DNA of 64,000 bases from Brevibacterium sp. CCUG 69071. GTDB lineage: Bacteria > Actinomycetota > Actinomycetes > Actinomycetales > Brevibacteriaceae. Of the stretch, positions 53,663 to 61,859 are shown one piece after another. Below the pieces are notes generated by a model, which was not told where the DNA came from, ran no database searches, and saw only the letters and a program-made list of their open reading frames with translations. The position numbers and the translations under genes are program-made. The DNA lies in the NCBI RefSeq assembly GCF_021023135.1, contig NZ_PGFV01000002.1, forward strand, positions 62,001 to 126,000. The letters are read 5' to 3'. Position 1 is the first letter of the stretch, and every line of letters begins with the position of its first letter.

Positions 53663-54174
53663 ACGCCGTCAGCTTCCTCATTGCGCTCGCCGCGCTGAGC
53701 ATCGGCACCTATGTCATGCGCTTCGCCGGGGTGAAGCTCGGTGGGGCGATCGCCACGAAGGGCGAGCGTCGCCGTGCCGTGCCCGTCCCGGCAGGCGCCG
53801 GATCGGACGACGCGAGCACCTCGGTGGGGGAAGGGGCCAGCGTTCAGCCCACCTCGGCGGGTGAAGGATTCAGCGCCTCGCCCACCTCGGTGGAGGATGG
53901 GCCCAACGCTCCGACCGCCTCGGCGGCAGGATCCGACGGTGGCGGCGATTCGACCTCGCGGGTGACGATGTGGATGGACCGGGCAACGGTCGTGCTCATC
54001 GGTGCGGTGTTCGCGACCACGGCGGTCTTCGATGGTCAGGACATCGCCGATCCGGCTCGACTCATCGGCGTCGGCGTGGGCGTCCTCGCCGCGATCCTGC
54101 GGATGCCGATGCTGCTGTGCGTGTTCCTCGGCATGGGAGTCTGCGCGGTCATCCGGATGACCGGCATCCTGTGA
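53659..54174 (+). CDS. azlD: AzlD family exporter small subunit with a repeat-encoded insert
   Basis: A 171-aa protein; AzlD is normally about 100-110 aa. Helix 1 (SFLIALAALSIGTYVMRFAGV) and the C-terminal helices (ATVVLIGAVFATTAVF; LIGVGVGVLAAILRMPML) match the family. Between them residues ~35-97 are a hydrophilic insert with an 11-residue repeat (TSVGEGASVQP, TSAGEGFSASP, TSVEDGPNAPT). The insert falls in a loop, so the protein may remain functional. Good ribosome site GAGGAGGGGAG. Confidence 0.88.
   Translation: MNAVSFLIALAALSIGTYVMRFAGVKLGGAIATKGERRRAVPVPAGAGSDDASTSVGEGASVQPTSAGEGFSASPTSVEDGPNAPTASAAGSDGGGDSTSRVTMWMDRATVVLIGAVFATTAVFDGQDIADPARLIGVGVGVLAAILRMPMLLCVFLGMGVCAVIRMTGIL
53819..53926 (+). 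repeat. 33-bp tandem repeat in azlD, each unit with CCTCGGYGG
   Basis: CCTCGG(T/C)GG begins at 53819, 53852, 53885 and 53918, exactly 33 bases apart. The rest of each unit is diverged, so the conserved part is the CCTCGGYGG word. Confidence 0.9.
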
Positions 54175-54273
54175 CGGAGCGCTCGGACGCTCGCGGCTGA
54201 GCGCGGGATGAGGCGGTGGTGGGGATTCGCCCAGGAACCGCCGCCGGGCGATGCTCCGCGCCTCCGCGATTGC

Positions 54274-54279
54274 TAGGCT
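54274..54279 (+). promoter_or_regulatory. -10 box TAGGCT before the DUF2516 gene
   Basis: TAGGCT ends six bases before ATG 54286, giving a leaderless arrangement; the GTGGGG in between could alternatively be a weak ribosome site. Confidence 0.5.
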
Positions 54280-54285
54280 GTGGGG

Positions 54286-54597
54286 ATGGAATACATCGCC
54301 GACTTTCAGCGCCTCGTCTTTCTCGCCCTGTCGGTGGCCGCATTCATCGTCCAGATCTGGGCGTTCATCGACAGCCTCCGCTATAAGGACGAGAACTACC
54401 GTGCGGTGGACAAGCAGAGCAAGAAGTTCTGGGTCATCATCCTCGGCGTCGGGCTGGCCATCGCCCTCATCGCGCTCCCGCCCCTGGGCATGCGGATGAT
54501 CTTCCTCAACCTCATCGCGCTCGTCGCCGGCATCGTCTACCTCACCGACGTTCGCCCCAAGATCAAGGCCATCGATCCTCGCAATCGCCGTCGCTGA
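54286..54597 (+). CDS. DUF2516 family membrane protein
   Basis: A 103-aa protein with two or three transmembrane helices (LVFLALSVAAFIVQIWAFI; FWVIILGVGLAIALIALPP; LNLIALVAGIVYLTDV) and a basic C-terminus (DPRNRRR), matching actinobacterial DUF2516, of unknown function. It is 15 bases upstream of the hydrolase and probably co-transcribed. Confidence 0.88.
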   Translation: MEYIADFQRLVFLALSVAAFIVQIWAFIDSLRYKDENYRAVDKQSKKFWVIILGVGLAIALIALPPLGMRMIFLNLIALVAGIVYLTDVRPKIKAIDPRNRRR

Positions 54598-54612
54598 GCG
54601 GCACATAGGCGT

Positions 54613-55551
54613 ATGACGAACGATGCCACGACACCGATGACGAACGACCTCAACCTGCCCGGCCCCGACGCCGGCTACATCGCCACCTTCGGATCCGGTG
54701 AACCCCGCACACTCTTCTCCCACGGCTTCGCCGGCGCGATCCGCGATACCCGTCCCTTCGGCACCGGAATCACCGGCACCCGCCATTTCCTCCATCTTCC
54801 GGGACACGGCGGCAGGCCCTCGCCCGGACCGGGGTGGACCTATCCGCAGATCGCCGAGGCGCTCGCCGAGGCCCTGCGCACCACCTCGGCGACCCGGGCC
54901 CTGGGAGTGTCGATGTCCGCGGGCGGACTGCTCAACCTCATCAGCAACGGGCATCCCGTGACCCGGCAGCTGGAGAAGGTCGCGCTCGTCCTCCCCGCCT
55001 CCTTCACCGGATTCACCGCCGAGGTGCTCGACCGCAACCGCTCCTACCTCGAGACTCTGCGCGGACTGGTCGCCGCTGCCGACATCGAGGGCATCACCGA
55101 TCTCATGCTGTCCCGGGAACCCGCCGAGGTGGCCGATCTGCTCCCCGCCCGGGCGTGGACGAGAGCGAAGGCCGAGAACCTCGTGGAGACCGATATGTCC
55201 GACGGCCTCGGACTCACCCTCGAGATCGCGGTTGATGGTGTCTCGAGCAATGGTGGCGCTGACGCGGACGACGCTGTCGCTGGTAACGGTGGCGCTGACG
55301 CGGTCGACGGTGGCGCGGTCGACGCTGGCGCTGATTACGGTGCCGTGGACGAGCGGCTCGCGGCCCTTGCGCGGTTCCCCGGTGAGATCCTCGTCCTCAC
55401 CCACACCGACGATCCCGCCCACCCCGTGGAGATCGCCGAGTCGATCGCGGCCGCGATCCCCGACTCCCGGCTCGAGATTCTGCCCGCCGGTTCGATCCTG
55501 TGGCGCGGCCGCCACGAGGTCCGTCGCATCCTCGGCGAGTTCTTCGGCTGA
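54613..55551 (+). CDS. Alpha/beta hydrolase
   Basis: A 312-aa alpha/beta-hydrolase. The nucleophile elbow is GVSMSAGG (Ser near residue 100), LFSHGFAG provides the oxyanion loop, and a C-terminal His lies in WRGRHEVRRIL. Cap region residues ~210-240 contain a Gly/Ala/Asp repeat insert (NGGADADDAVAGNGGADA) coded by ggtggcgctgacgcgg repeats. Substrate unknown. No signal peptide. Confidence 0.85.
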   Translation: MTNDATTPMTNDLNLPGPDAGYIATFGSGEPRTLFSHGFAGAIRDTRPFGTGITGTRHFLHLPGHGGRPSPGPGWTYPQIAEALAEALRTTSATRALGVSMSAGGLLNLISNGHPVTRQLEKVALVLPASFTGFTAEVLDRNRSYLETLRGLVAAADIEGITDLMLSREPAEVADLLPARAWTRAKAENLVETDMSDGLGLTLEIAVDGVSSNGGADADDAVAGNGGADAVDGGAVDAGADYGAVDERLAALARFPGEILVLTHTDDPAHPVEIAESIAAAIPDSRLEILPAGSILWRGRHEVRRILGEFFG

Positions 55552-55571
55552 GTTCACCGGCTGAGTTCACC
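55546..55571 (+). promoter_or_regulatory. 13-bp direct repeat with GTTCACC cores upstream of mshA
   Basis: GGCTGAGTTCACC occurs twice in tandem. The second GTTCAC (55565-55570) lies 17 bases before the -10 TAGACT. GTTCACC is the core of actinobacterial PHO boxes, but the 13-bp spacing differs from the canonical 11. Confidence 0.4.
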
Positions 55572-55587
55572 GACCGGGTTCTCTGAC

Positions 55588-55593
55588 TAGACT
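55588..55593 (+). promoter_or_regulatory. -10 box TAGACT for leaderless mshA
   Basis: TAGACT ends six bases before the GTG at 55600, with no ribosome site between. Confidence 0.55.
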
Positions 55594-55599
55594 GTCATC

Positions 55600-57126
55600 G
55601 TGCGCATCTCCATCCTCTCCCTCCACACCTCGCCCGCGGCCCAACCGGGTCAGGGCGACGCGGGAGGAATGAACGTCTACGTCGACCAATCGGTGCGCGC
55701 CCTCGCCGAGCAGGGCCACATCGTCGACGTCTACACTGCCGACCCCGGCGGCATCGACGGATGCGGGACAGAGGCTGCGTCGAGCGCTGCTGACACCGCC
55801 GGCGCCTCTCGTACCGCCCGCGCCGCTGGTGGTTCTCGTGCGTTCGGATCTTCCGAGCCCGCGTCGGCGACCCTGCACATCGCCGAGAACATCACCCTTC
55901 ATCAGCTGCCGATCGCGGCGGGCAGCAAGGACGAGCTCGCCGACGCGATCGACGAACTCTCCGTCCTGCTGCTGGCCGAACCCGGGTTCACCGGTGCTGA
56001 CCTGATCTGGGCGCACTACTGGATCTCCGCCGAGGCGGCGCTGCGGGCCCAGCGGTACCGAACCTCCGAGGACGGCACGACGGCCCCGCGGATCGTCGTG
56101 AGCATGCACACGATCGGCGCGGTCAAGAACCGTGATTCGGAGACCAGCCACGAGCGACCCCAGCGGCTGCGCGCCGAGGAGGCGATCGCCTCGGCGGCGG
56201 ACCTCATCGTCGCCAACACCCCGGCCGAACGACGCGATCTCATCCACGAACTCGGCGCGGACCCGGACGCGGTCGTCATCGCCCGACCCGGGGTGGACCA
56301 TGATCTCTACACCCCCGGCGACCGGGCGGCGGCACGGAGCAGACTCGGCTTCGACGCCGAGGAGTCCATCGTGCTCTACGTCGGCCGCATGCAGTTCATC
56401 AAAGGCACCGATATCGTCGTCGACGCCTTGGCCGGGCTGCGGGAAAACAACCCGCGGCTGGCCTCCCGCACACGAGGGATCCTCCTCGGCGCGGTCTCCG
56501 GTGGAGAGACGGGTCCGGCACCGGGCACGGCGACGGGCACGGCGACGGCCGCAAAGCCGGGGACGACGAGGGACGAGGCATCGGGAACGCAGCCGGGAAC
56601 GACGAAGGATGCGGCGGTTGAGAGATCCACTGCTCCGGCCCGCGCCTCGTCGGCCTATCTGCGCGAACTCGCCTCGGCGATCGCGGCCGAACCCAGCGTC
56701 GAGGTCAGACGACCGGTTCCCGCCGGGGAACTCGTCGACTACTACCGTGCCGCCGATGTGCTGCTCGTGCCCTCCCGCAGCGAATCCTTCGGTCTCGTTG
56801 CCGTCGAGGCCGCAGCCTCGGGGCTGCCGGCGATCGCCTCGGCGGTGGGCGGCCTGCCTGAGGTCGTCGAACACGACTTCTCAGGCGTTCTCATCGCCGA
56901 CCACAATCCGCGGCACTGGGCGATGGCGCTCGAACGGCTGCTCCTCGACGACGCACTGAGGGCGGAGCTGTCCGCGCATGCCACCGCACGTTCGGCACGT
57001 TTCGACTGGTCGGTCACCGTGCAGGTCGTGCTCGGCGCGCTCGGGATCGACGATGACCAGGCGGTGCCGGTCAGCGTGGGCGCCGGTGCCGCGGAGCCCG
57101 CCGAGGTCTCGTCCTGCGGCGGATGA
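55600..57126 (+). CDS. mshA: D-inositol-3-phosphate glycosyltransferase MshA
   Basis: A 508-aa GT4 glycosyltransferase for the first committed step of mycothiol synthesis (UDP-GlcNAc to inositol-3-phosphate). SLHTSPAAQPGQGDAGGMNVYV at the N-terminus is diagnostic (GDAGGMNVY), and the ESFGLVAVEAAASGLP block carries the EX7E motif. Two inserts (~55-85 and ~305-350; the latter TATGTATAAKPGTT-like) make it longer than the ~430-480 aa usual. GTG start and leaderless-type promoter. Confidence 0.95.
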   Translation: MRISILSLHTSPAAQPGQGDAGGMNVYVDQSVRALAEQGHIVDVYTADPGGIDGCGTEAASSAADTAGASRTARAAGGSRAFGSSEPASATLHIAENITLHQLPIAAGSKDELADAIDELSVLLLAEPGFTGADLIWAHYWISAEAALRAQRYRTSEDGTTAPRIVVSMHTIGAVKNRDSETSHERPQRLRAEEAIASAADLIVANTPAERRDLIHELGADPDAVVIARPGVDHDLYTPGDRAAARSRLGFDAEESIVLYVGRMQFIKGTDIVVDALAGLRENNPRLASRTRGILLGAVSGGETGPAPGTATGTATAAKPGTTRDEASGTQPGTTKDAAVERSTAPARASSAYLRELASAIAAEPSVEVRRPVPAGELVDYYRAADVLLVPSRSESFGLVAVEAAASGLPAIASAVGGLPEVVEHDFSGVLIADHNPRHWAMALERLLLDDALRAELSAHATARSARFDWSVTVQVVLGALGIDDDQAVPVSVGAGAAEPAEVSSCGG

Positions 57127-57200
57127 CCGGACGAGTGAGCGACCGGACGGGCGACCGGACGGGTGACCGAACGAGTGAGCGAAGCCGGTGAGCGAACCGG
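57123..57200 (+). repeat. Degenerate 12-bp repeats after mshA
   Basis: Five or six imperfect copies of tgaccggacgRg / tgagcgaMcgg fill most of the 107-base gap before the YbjN gene. Confidence 0.5.
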
Positions 57201-57233
57201 CAGCTGACGATCGGCAAGGGAAGGACAGAGACA

Positions 57234-57920
57234 ATGAGCACCGACACCGAGGCGATTCTGAGCGGAGTCCGCAGCTGGGCCGAGGAGAACGGGGTCGACG
57301 TCGATTCCGTGGAGGAATCCGAGATCGTCGTCACCCTGCCAGGGGAGAAGAAGCTCAAGACCAACGTGGCGATCAGCGTCTTCGCCCGCACCGCGCACCT
57401 GCAGGCCTTCGTCATCCGCCACCCGGATGAGAACGCCGCCGAATTCAACCGCTGGCTGCTGCTGAAGAATCTCAGACCGGGTCCGGTGACCTTCGCCATC
57501 GACAGCCTCGGCGATGTGTATCTGCGGGCGAGCATCCCGCGTGAACGGCTCCTCGAGGAACTCGACGTTCTGCTCGGTGCGATGTTGGCGACCGCCGATT
57601 CCGCGTTCAACGAACTCCTGCTCATCGGTTTCCTGACCGGGATGAAGAAGGAGTGGGCCTGGCGGATCAGCCGCGGGGAGTCCACCCGGAACCTCGCTGC
57701 CTTCGAAGACGTGCTCAGCGGACCCGACAATGAGTTCCTCGGAGCAGAGTCGGAGCAGTCCCCGGAGTTCCCGGAGTCCCCGGAGTCCCCGGAGTCGGCA
57801 GGCTCGGCAGAATCGACCGTGAGGGTCGCCGAGGCGGCCGGGTCGACTACGAGGAACACCGAGGCGGCCGAGTCGAACATTGAAAAGCAAGGGCCCGATG
57901 AGAAGCAAGGTCCCGCATGA
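57234..57920 (+). CDS. YbjN domain protein
   Basis: A 228-aa protein with a YbjN/type III secretion chaperone-like domain at residues ~20-160 (conserved EIVVTLPGEKKLKTNV.. HLQAFVIRHPDENAAEFNRWLL). Function unknown; often near mshA and gpmA in Actinobacteria. The last ~60 residues are low-complexity (EFPESPESPESAGS), coded by 9-bp ccggagtcc repeats and CCGAGGCGG words. Overlaps the next gene (ATGA). Confidence 0.85.
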   Translation: MSTDTEAILSGVRSWAEENGVDVDSVEESEIVVTLPGEKKLKTNVAISVFARTAHLQAFVIRHPDENAAEFNRWLLLKNLRPGPVTFAIDSLGDVYLRASIPRERLLEELDVLLGAMLATADSAFNELLLIGFLTGMKKEWAWRISRGESTRNLAAFEDVLSGPDNEFLGAESEQSPEFPESPESPESAGSAESTVRVAEAAGSTTRNTEAAESNIEKQGPDEKQGPA

Positions 57921-58303
57921 TCAAGCGGATCGATCTCAGCAGACCCGGCAACGTCGATGAGTACATCGAGACCTTCGAAGATGCAGAGAAGCGGGACTTC
58001 CTCCGCCGGCTGCGCGATCTCAGCCGAGCGGGCGCTCCCACCGCGGGCGAGGGACTGAAATGGGGCAATCCGTCCTACTTCCTCGACACGATCCTCTTCG
58101 CCTTCGCCGGATACTCGAAGCATGCGAACTTCGTCTTCACGCCGAGCACCAAGGAAGCCTTCGCTGATCGGCTCACCGACTTCGAGACAGGGAAGGGTTC
58201 GATCAAGCTGTACTACGATCGCGCGATCCCCGCCGAGCTGTTGACCGAGATGATCGCCTACCGGATCCGGGAATTCGAGGTCGACGGCGTGAAGTGGATG
58301 TGA
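57917..58303 (+). CDS. DUF1801 (YdhG-like) protein
   Basis: A 128-aa small soluble protein. The segment from LKWGNPSYF to LFAFAGYSKHANFVF, a C-terminal YRIREFEVDG and the length fit the DUF1801/YdhG-like fold. Function unknown. Coupled to the YbjN gene by a four-base overlap. Confidence 0.8.
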   Translation: MIKRIDLSRPGNVDEYIETFEDAEKRDFLRRLRDLSRAGAPTAGEGLKWGNPSYFLDTILFAFAGYSKHANFVFTPSTKEAFADRLTDFETGKGSIKLYYDRAIPAELLTEMIAYRIREFEVDGVKWM

Positions 58304-58411
58304 GCTGACAGGGACTGCCGTGCGGGCCGTGGCGCGGGGTACGGCGGGTCGGGGGCGCGGGCCGGGGACGTGGCAGGCCCGCGAAACATATGCGCCCGCG
58401 AACCGGACCGG

Positions 58412-58990
58412 TCACTCGCCGAGGTCGAGCTTGAGTCCTTCATGACTGGCGGTGTAGCCGAGCCGTGAGTAGAAGCACTGCGCATCATGGCGTGACCTGT
58501 CGGTCGTCAGCTGTGCCAGCGTCGCCCCGAAGCGTCGCCCGCACTCGTGCGCCCACTCGAAGACCGCGGTGCCCAGTCCGATGCCCCGAGCCTCCCGGCC
58601 GATTCTCACCGCCTCGATCTGCAGTCGGGTCGAGCCCCGGCGCGAGAGGCTAGGAAGCAGACTGAGCTGAAGGGTGCCGACCACGACCCCGGACGGCTCG
58701 TCCTCGATCGTGACGAGGAGTTGGTTCGCATCGGCGTCGATGAGATCGAAGGCGCGCCGATAGGTCTCGAAGTCCTCGGGCGAAAGCTCACCCTCGCCCG
58801 AAGCCGCACCAGCTCCTTCGCGGTGTGCACCGAGGACATCGTCCTGCAAGAGTGCGACGAGACTCGGCAGATCGGACTCCACGGCACGCCGGATGAGGAA
58901 CCGCCGTGACGCCAGCTCCAGAACCGACGGAGCGAACTCGGAGAACCCGCCGGCAGGACCGGGCAGAGGCGATCCGCCGGTCCCGTTCAC
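58412..58990 (-). CDS. GNAT family N-acetyltransferase
   Basis: A 192-aa acetyltransferase; residues 1-28 are an extra Gly/Pro-rich start. The acetyl-CoA loop is IGREARGIGLGTAVFEWA (~130-147), followed by LTTDRSRHDAQCFYSRLGY. GTG start overlaps the upstream transporter stop (GTGA), so they are one transcript. Substrate unknown. Confidence 0.85.
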   Translation of the reverse strand: MNGTGGSPLPGPAGGFSEFAPSVLELASRRFLIRRAVESDLPSLVALLQDDVLGAHREGAGAASGEGELSPEDFETYRRAFDLIDADANQLLVTIEDEPSGVVVGTLQLSLLPSLSRRGSTRLQIEAVRIGREARGIGLGTAVFEWAHECGRRFGATLAQLTTDRSRHDAQCFYSRLGYTASHEGLKLDLGE

Positions 58991-60024
58991 CGCTCGGTCG
59001 CCGGTGTCTCGGCGCGGCGCTCGTCATCGGCGGTCGGCTCGCCGGCGGCCAGGTCGACGGGCGGATGGCCATACGGCCGTCGAGCGAAGATCGAAGCCAG
59101 GAGCGCTCCGGAGACGTTGTGCCAGACGCTGAAGACCGCTCCGGGCAGCGCCGCCAGCGGAGAGAAGTAGGTCGTGGCCAGGGTCGACGCCAGGCCCGAG
59201 TTCTGAAGTCCGACCTCGAAGGACAGAGCCCGCCTCGTCGGGGTGTCGAGTCGGCAGGCCGCGGCCACGGCGTAGCCGATGCCCAGGCCGAGCACATTGT
59301 GGGTGATGACGGCCAGCAGGACGAGGATGCCTGCGGTGGCGATCGACCCGGCGGATCCGGCGACGACGATCGAGACGATGTAGGCGATGGCGATCGACGC
59401 CAGCCAGGGCAGGATCGCGGAGATGCTGTCGACGAACTTCGAGGCCACCAGCCGGACGATGACGCCGACGATGACGGGCAGCAGCACGGTCTGGCAGATC
59501 GAGATGAACATCGACCAGAACGGGACCTCCATGTACGAGCCGGCCAGCCACAGGGTGAGCAGCGGTGTGAGAACCGGCGCCAGCAGGGTCGAGAGCGTCG
59601 TGATCGACACGGACAGGGCGGTGTCGCCCTTGGCCAGATAGGTCACGACGTTCGATGCGGTTCCGCCCGGGGCGCAGCCGACGAGGATGACGCCGACGGC
59701 GATCTCGGCGGGCAGTCCGAAGACGGTGACGACGAAGAGACCGAGCAGCGGCATCGCGATGAACTGCGTGACCACGCCGAGGGCGGCGATCCACGGCTTC
59801 TTCGCGATCCGCGCGAAGTCCGGCAGAGTCAGGGTCAGTCCCATGAAGAACATGACCACGCCGAGCGCCCAGGTGATCGTGGGCGCCAGGGGAGTGAAGG
59901 TCTCGGGTGTGAGGAACCCGAGGACCCCGGCGATGACGACGAGGAGCGGCAGAGCGGTGACGGCGATGATCGAGTTGCGGTCTGCGGTCGGTGCAGCCGC
60001 CTTCGACGGTGAAGTTTCGGACAT
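58987..60024 (-). CDS. BASS family bile acid:sodium symporter-like transporter
   Basis: A 345-aa membrane transporter with nine to ten helices. The family signature [27 protein letters not shown] segment ([16 protein letters not shown]) and [15 protein letters not shown] are clear. BASS proteins move bile acids, keto-acids or pantoate with Na+; the substrate here is unknown. The short cytoplasmic C-terminus is Glu/Ala-rich. Leaderless-type start. Confidence 0.93.
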   Translation of the reverse strand: MSETSPSKAAAPTADRNSIIAVTALPLLVVIAGVLGFLTPETFTPLAPTITWALGVVMFFMGLTLTLPDFARIAKKPWIAALGVVTQFIAMPLLGLFVVTVFGLPAEIAVGVILVGCAPGGTASNVVTYLAKGDTALSVSITTLSTLLAPVLTPLLTLWLAGSYMEVPFWSMFISICQTVLLPVIVGVIVRLVASKFVDSISAILPWLASIAIAYIVSIVVAGSAGSIATAGILVLLAVITHNVLGLGIGYAVAAACRLDTPTRRALSFEVGLQNSGLASTLATTYFSPLAALPGAVFSVWHNVSGALLASIFARRPYGHPPVDLAAGEPTADDERRAETPATER

Positions 60025-60030
60025 GGGATC

Positions 60031-60036
60031 AGGCTA
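60031..60036 (-). promoter_or_regulatory. -10 box TAGCCT for leaderless BASS gene
   Basis: TAGCCT on the minus strand ends six bases before the ATG at 60024. Confidence 0.5.
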
Positions 60037-60128
60037 CCCTGACCGTCCTGGGATCCGAGACGGCGACCCGAATACTGAGAAGCGGTCCGGTCCTGCGCTC
60101 GCCGAGGCGGTCGTGCGAAAATACTGCC

Positions 60129-60872
60129 ATGACCTATAACCTCATCCTGCTGCGCCACGGCGAGAGCGAATGGAACCAGAAGAACCTGTTCACCGGCTGG
60201 GTCGACGTGCCCCTGACGGACAAAGGGCGAGCCGAGGGCAAACGCGCCGGCGAACTCCTGCGCGAGGCCGACCTCATCCCCGACGTCGTTCACACCTCAC
60301 GCCTCAAGCGAGCCATCCTCACCGCAAACATCGCGCTCGAGGCCGCTGACCTCTCCTGGCTCGACGTGCACCGCAGCTGGCGGCTGAACGAACGCCACTA
60401 CGGCGCCCTGCAGGGCAAGGACAAGAAGGAGATCCGCGAGGAGTTCGGCGAAGAGCAGTTCATGACCTGGCGCCGCTCCTTCGACACCCCGCCTCCGGCG
60501 CTCACCGACAGCTCCGAGTTCTCCCAGGCCGGCGAAGCCCGCTACGCCAACCTCGGCGACTCGCTTCCGCGCACCGAATGCCTCGCGGATGTCATCGACC
60601 GTCTTCTGCCCTACTGGTACGACGTACTCGTCCCCGAACTCACTGTCGGCCGCACCGTGCTCGTGGCCGCCCACGGCAACTCCCTGCGTGCCCTGGTCAA
60701 GCACCTCGACGGGATCTCCGATGCCGATATCACCGGCCTGAACATTCCGACCGGCATCCCTCTGCACTACGAGCTCACCGAGGACTTCACCCCGGTCAAG
60801 CCCGGCGGCACCTACCTCGATCCGGCAGCCGCCGAGGCCGCGATCGGCCAGGTTGCCAACCAGGGACGCTGA
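60129..60872 (+). CDS. gpmA: 2,3-bisphosphoglycerate-dependent phosphoglycerate mutase
   Basis: A 247-aa glycolytic mutase. Catalytic [10 protein letters not shown] (His10), [18 protein letters not shown] and [14 protein letters not shown] are all present; length normal. Converts 3- to 2-phosphoglycerate. AATACT ends only three bases before the ATG, so the exact transcript start is unclear. The gene is separated from phoU/senX3 by only two genes here, whereas in many Actinobacteria they are closely linked. Confidence 0.97.
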   Translation: MTYNLILLRHGESEWNQKNLFTGWVDVPLTDKGRAEGKRAGELLREADLIPDVVHTSRLKRAILTANIALEAADLSWLDVHRSWRLNERHYGALQGKDKKEIREEFGEEQFMTWRRSFDTPPPALTDSSEFSQAGEARYANLGDSLPRTECLADVIDRLLPYWYDVLVPELTVGRTVLVAAHGNSLRALVKHLDGISDADITGLNIPTGIPLHYELTEDFTPVKPGGTYLDPAAAEAAIGQVANQGR

Positions 60873-60875
60873 GAC

Positions 60876-61787
60876 TCAGTCGGCGGCACCCGCCTCGGCG
60901 ATCGTCCTCATCTCCTCAAGCAGGAGGGCGATCGCCGGGGATGCACTCATCGACGCCCGCCACACGAGATAGATCCAGCGGGCGATGTTCGGGTCGTCGA
61001 GTTCGACGACGGTGACGTCATCGGGCAGGTGCGGCCGACCCAGCCTGGGCACCAGCGCCAGCGCCCCCACCGCCCGGACGAACTCGATCTGGGTGTCGTA
61101 CTCCATCGCCCAGTACTCGATCCGCGGTTCGGCGTTGAGCGACTCGAACAGCGCTGTCAGCCAGCGATGGCACACGCCGTTGCGCGGGGCCGAGACGAAC
61201 ACCTCGCCGAGGAGGTCCTCGCGGGTCACCTGCTCCCGCCCTGCCAGATGGTGATCGCGATGCATGACGATGTCCGCCCGGTCGACGGCGATGAGCTCGG
61301 AATTCAGGCTCGACTTCAGCAGCGGCGAGGACTCCCTCCAGTCGAAGATCAGCGAGGCGTCGATCCGTCCGGCCGTGACCATGTCGATGAGCTCAGCGGG
61401 CTCCTCCTCGATGTTCGTGATCGTCAGCTCCGGTGCGGTGCTCTTGAGCCGCGGCAGCGAGGGCACGAGGACTCCGCGGATCCCTGTGGAGAATCCGCCC
61501 ACCGTGATCCGCCCGCGCGGTTCTCCTGACCGGGCCCGGGCCTCGGTCTCGAGGCTCTCGAGATCTTGGAGCAGCTCGGCCCCGCGGCGGCTGAGCTCGC
61601 GCCCCATCGGAGTCAGGGCGATTCCCCGCCCGGTCCGCTCCGTCACGGGTGCTCCGAGGTACCGGGAGAGCTTCTGCAGCTGATGGCTGATCGCCGCCGA
61701 GGTGTACCCGAGAGCATCGGCCGTCGCCGTCACCGAACCGGCCGAGTCCAAGGCGACGAGGGTGCGCAGCGCGAGTATGTCGATCAT
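60876..61787 (-). CDS. LysR family transcriptional regulator
   Basis: A 303-aa LTTR. N-terminal HTH at residues ~3-60 (LALRTLVALDSAGSVTATA.. TSAAISHQLQKLSRYLG) and a C-terminal effector domain (ITVGGFSTGIRGVLVPSL.. VPRLGRPHLPDDV). The frame allows a TTG one codon upstream; ATG 61787 is more likely. Divergent from an EamA exporter over 72 bases with an AT-rich inverted sequence, the typical LysR-target layout. Convergent with gpmA, three bases apart. Confidence 0.94.
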   Translation of the reverse strand: MIDILALRTLVALDSAGSVTATADALGYTSAAISHQLQKLSRYLGAPVTERTGRGIALTPMGRELSRRGAELLQDLESLETEARARSGEPRGRITVGGFSTGIRGVLVPSLPRLKSTAPELTITNIEEEPAELIDMVTAGRIDASLIFDWRESSPLLKSSLNSELIAVDRADIVMHRDHHLAGREQVTREDLLGEVFVSAPRNGVCHRWLTALFESLNAEPRIEYWAMEYDTQIEFVRAVGALALVPRLGRPHLPDDVTVVELDDPNIARWIYLVWRASMSASPAIALLLEEMRTIAEAGAAD

Positions 61788-61839
61788 CAAATAATTTTAA
61801 CGAAACCACTGAGTTTTGTTCAATAGAATTTTGATCGCA
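61788..61839. promoter_or_regulatory. AT-rich imperfect palindrome between LysR and EamA genes
   Basis: ATCAAATAATTTTAACGAAAC on one side is roughly the reverse complement of GTTTTGTTCAATAGAATTTTGAT on the other; dyad arms of about 20 with several mismatches. This is the expected LysR binding and divergent promoter site. Confidence 0.5.
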
Positions 61840-61859
61840 AAGCTGGGACGCTTGAGTCT

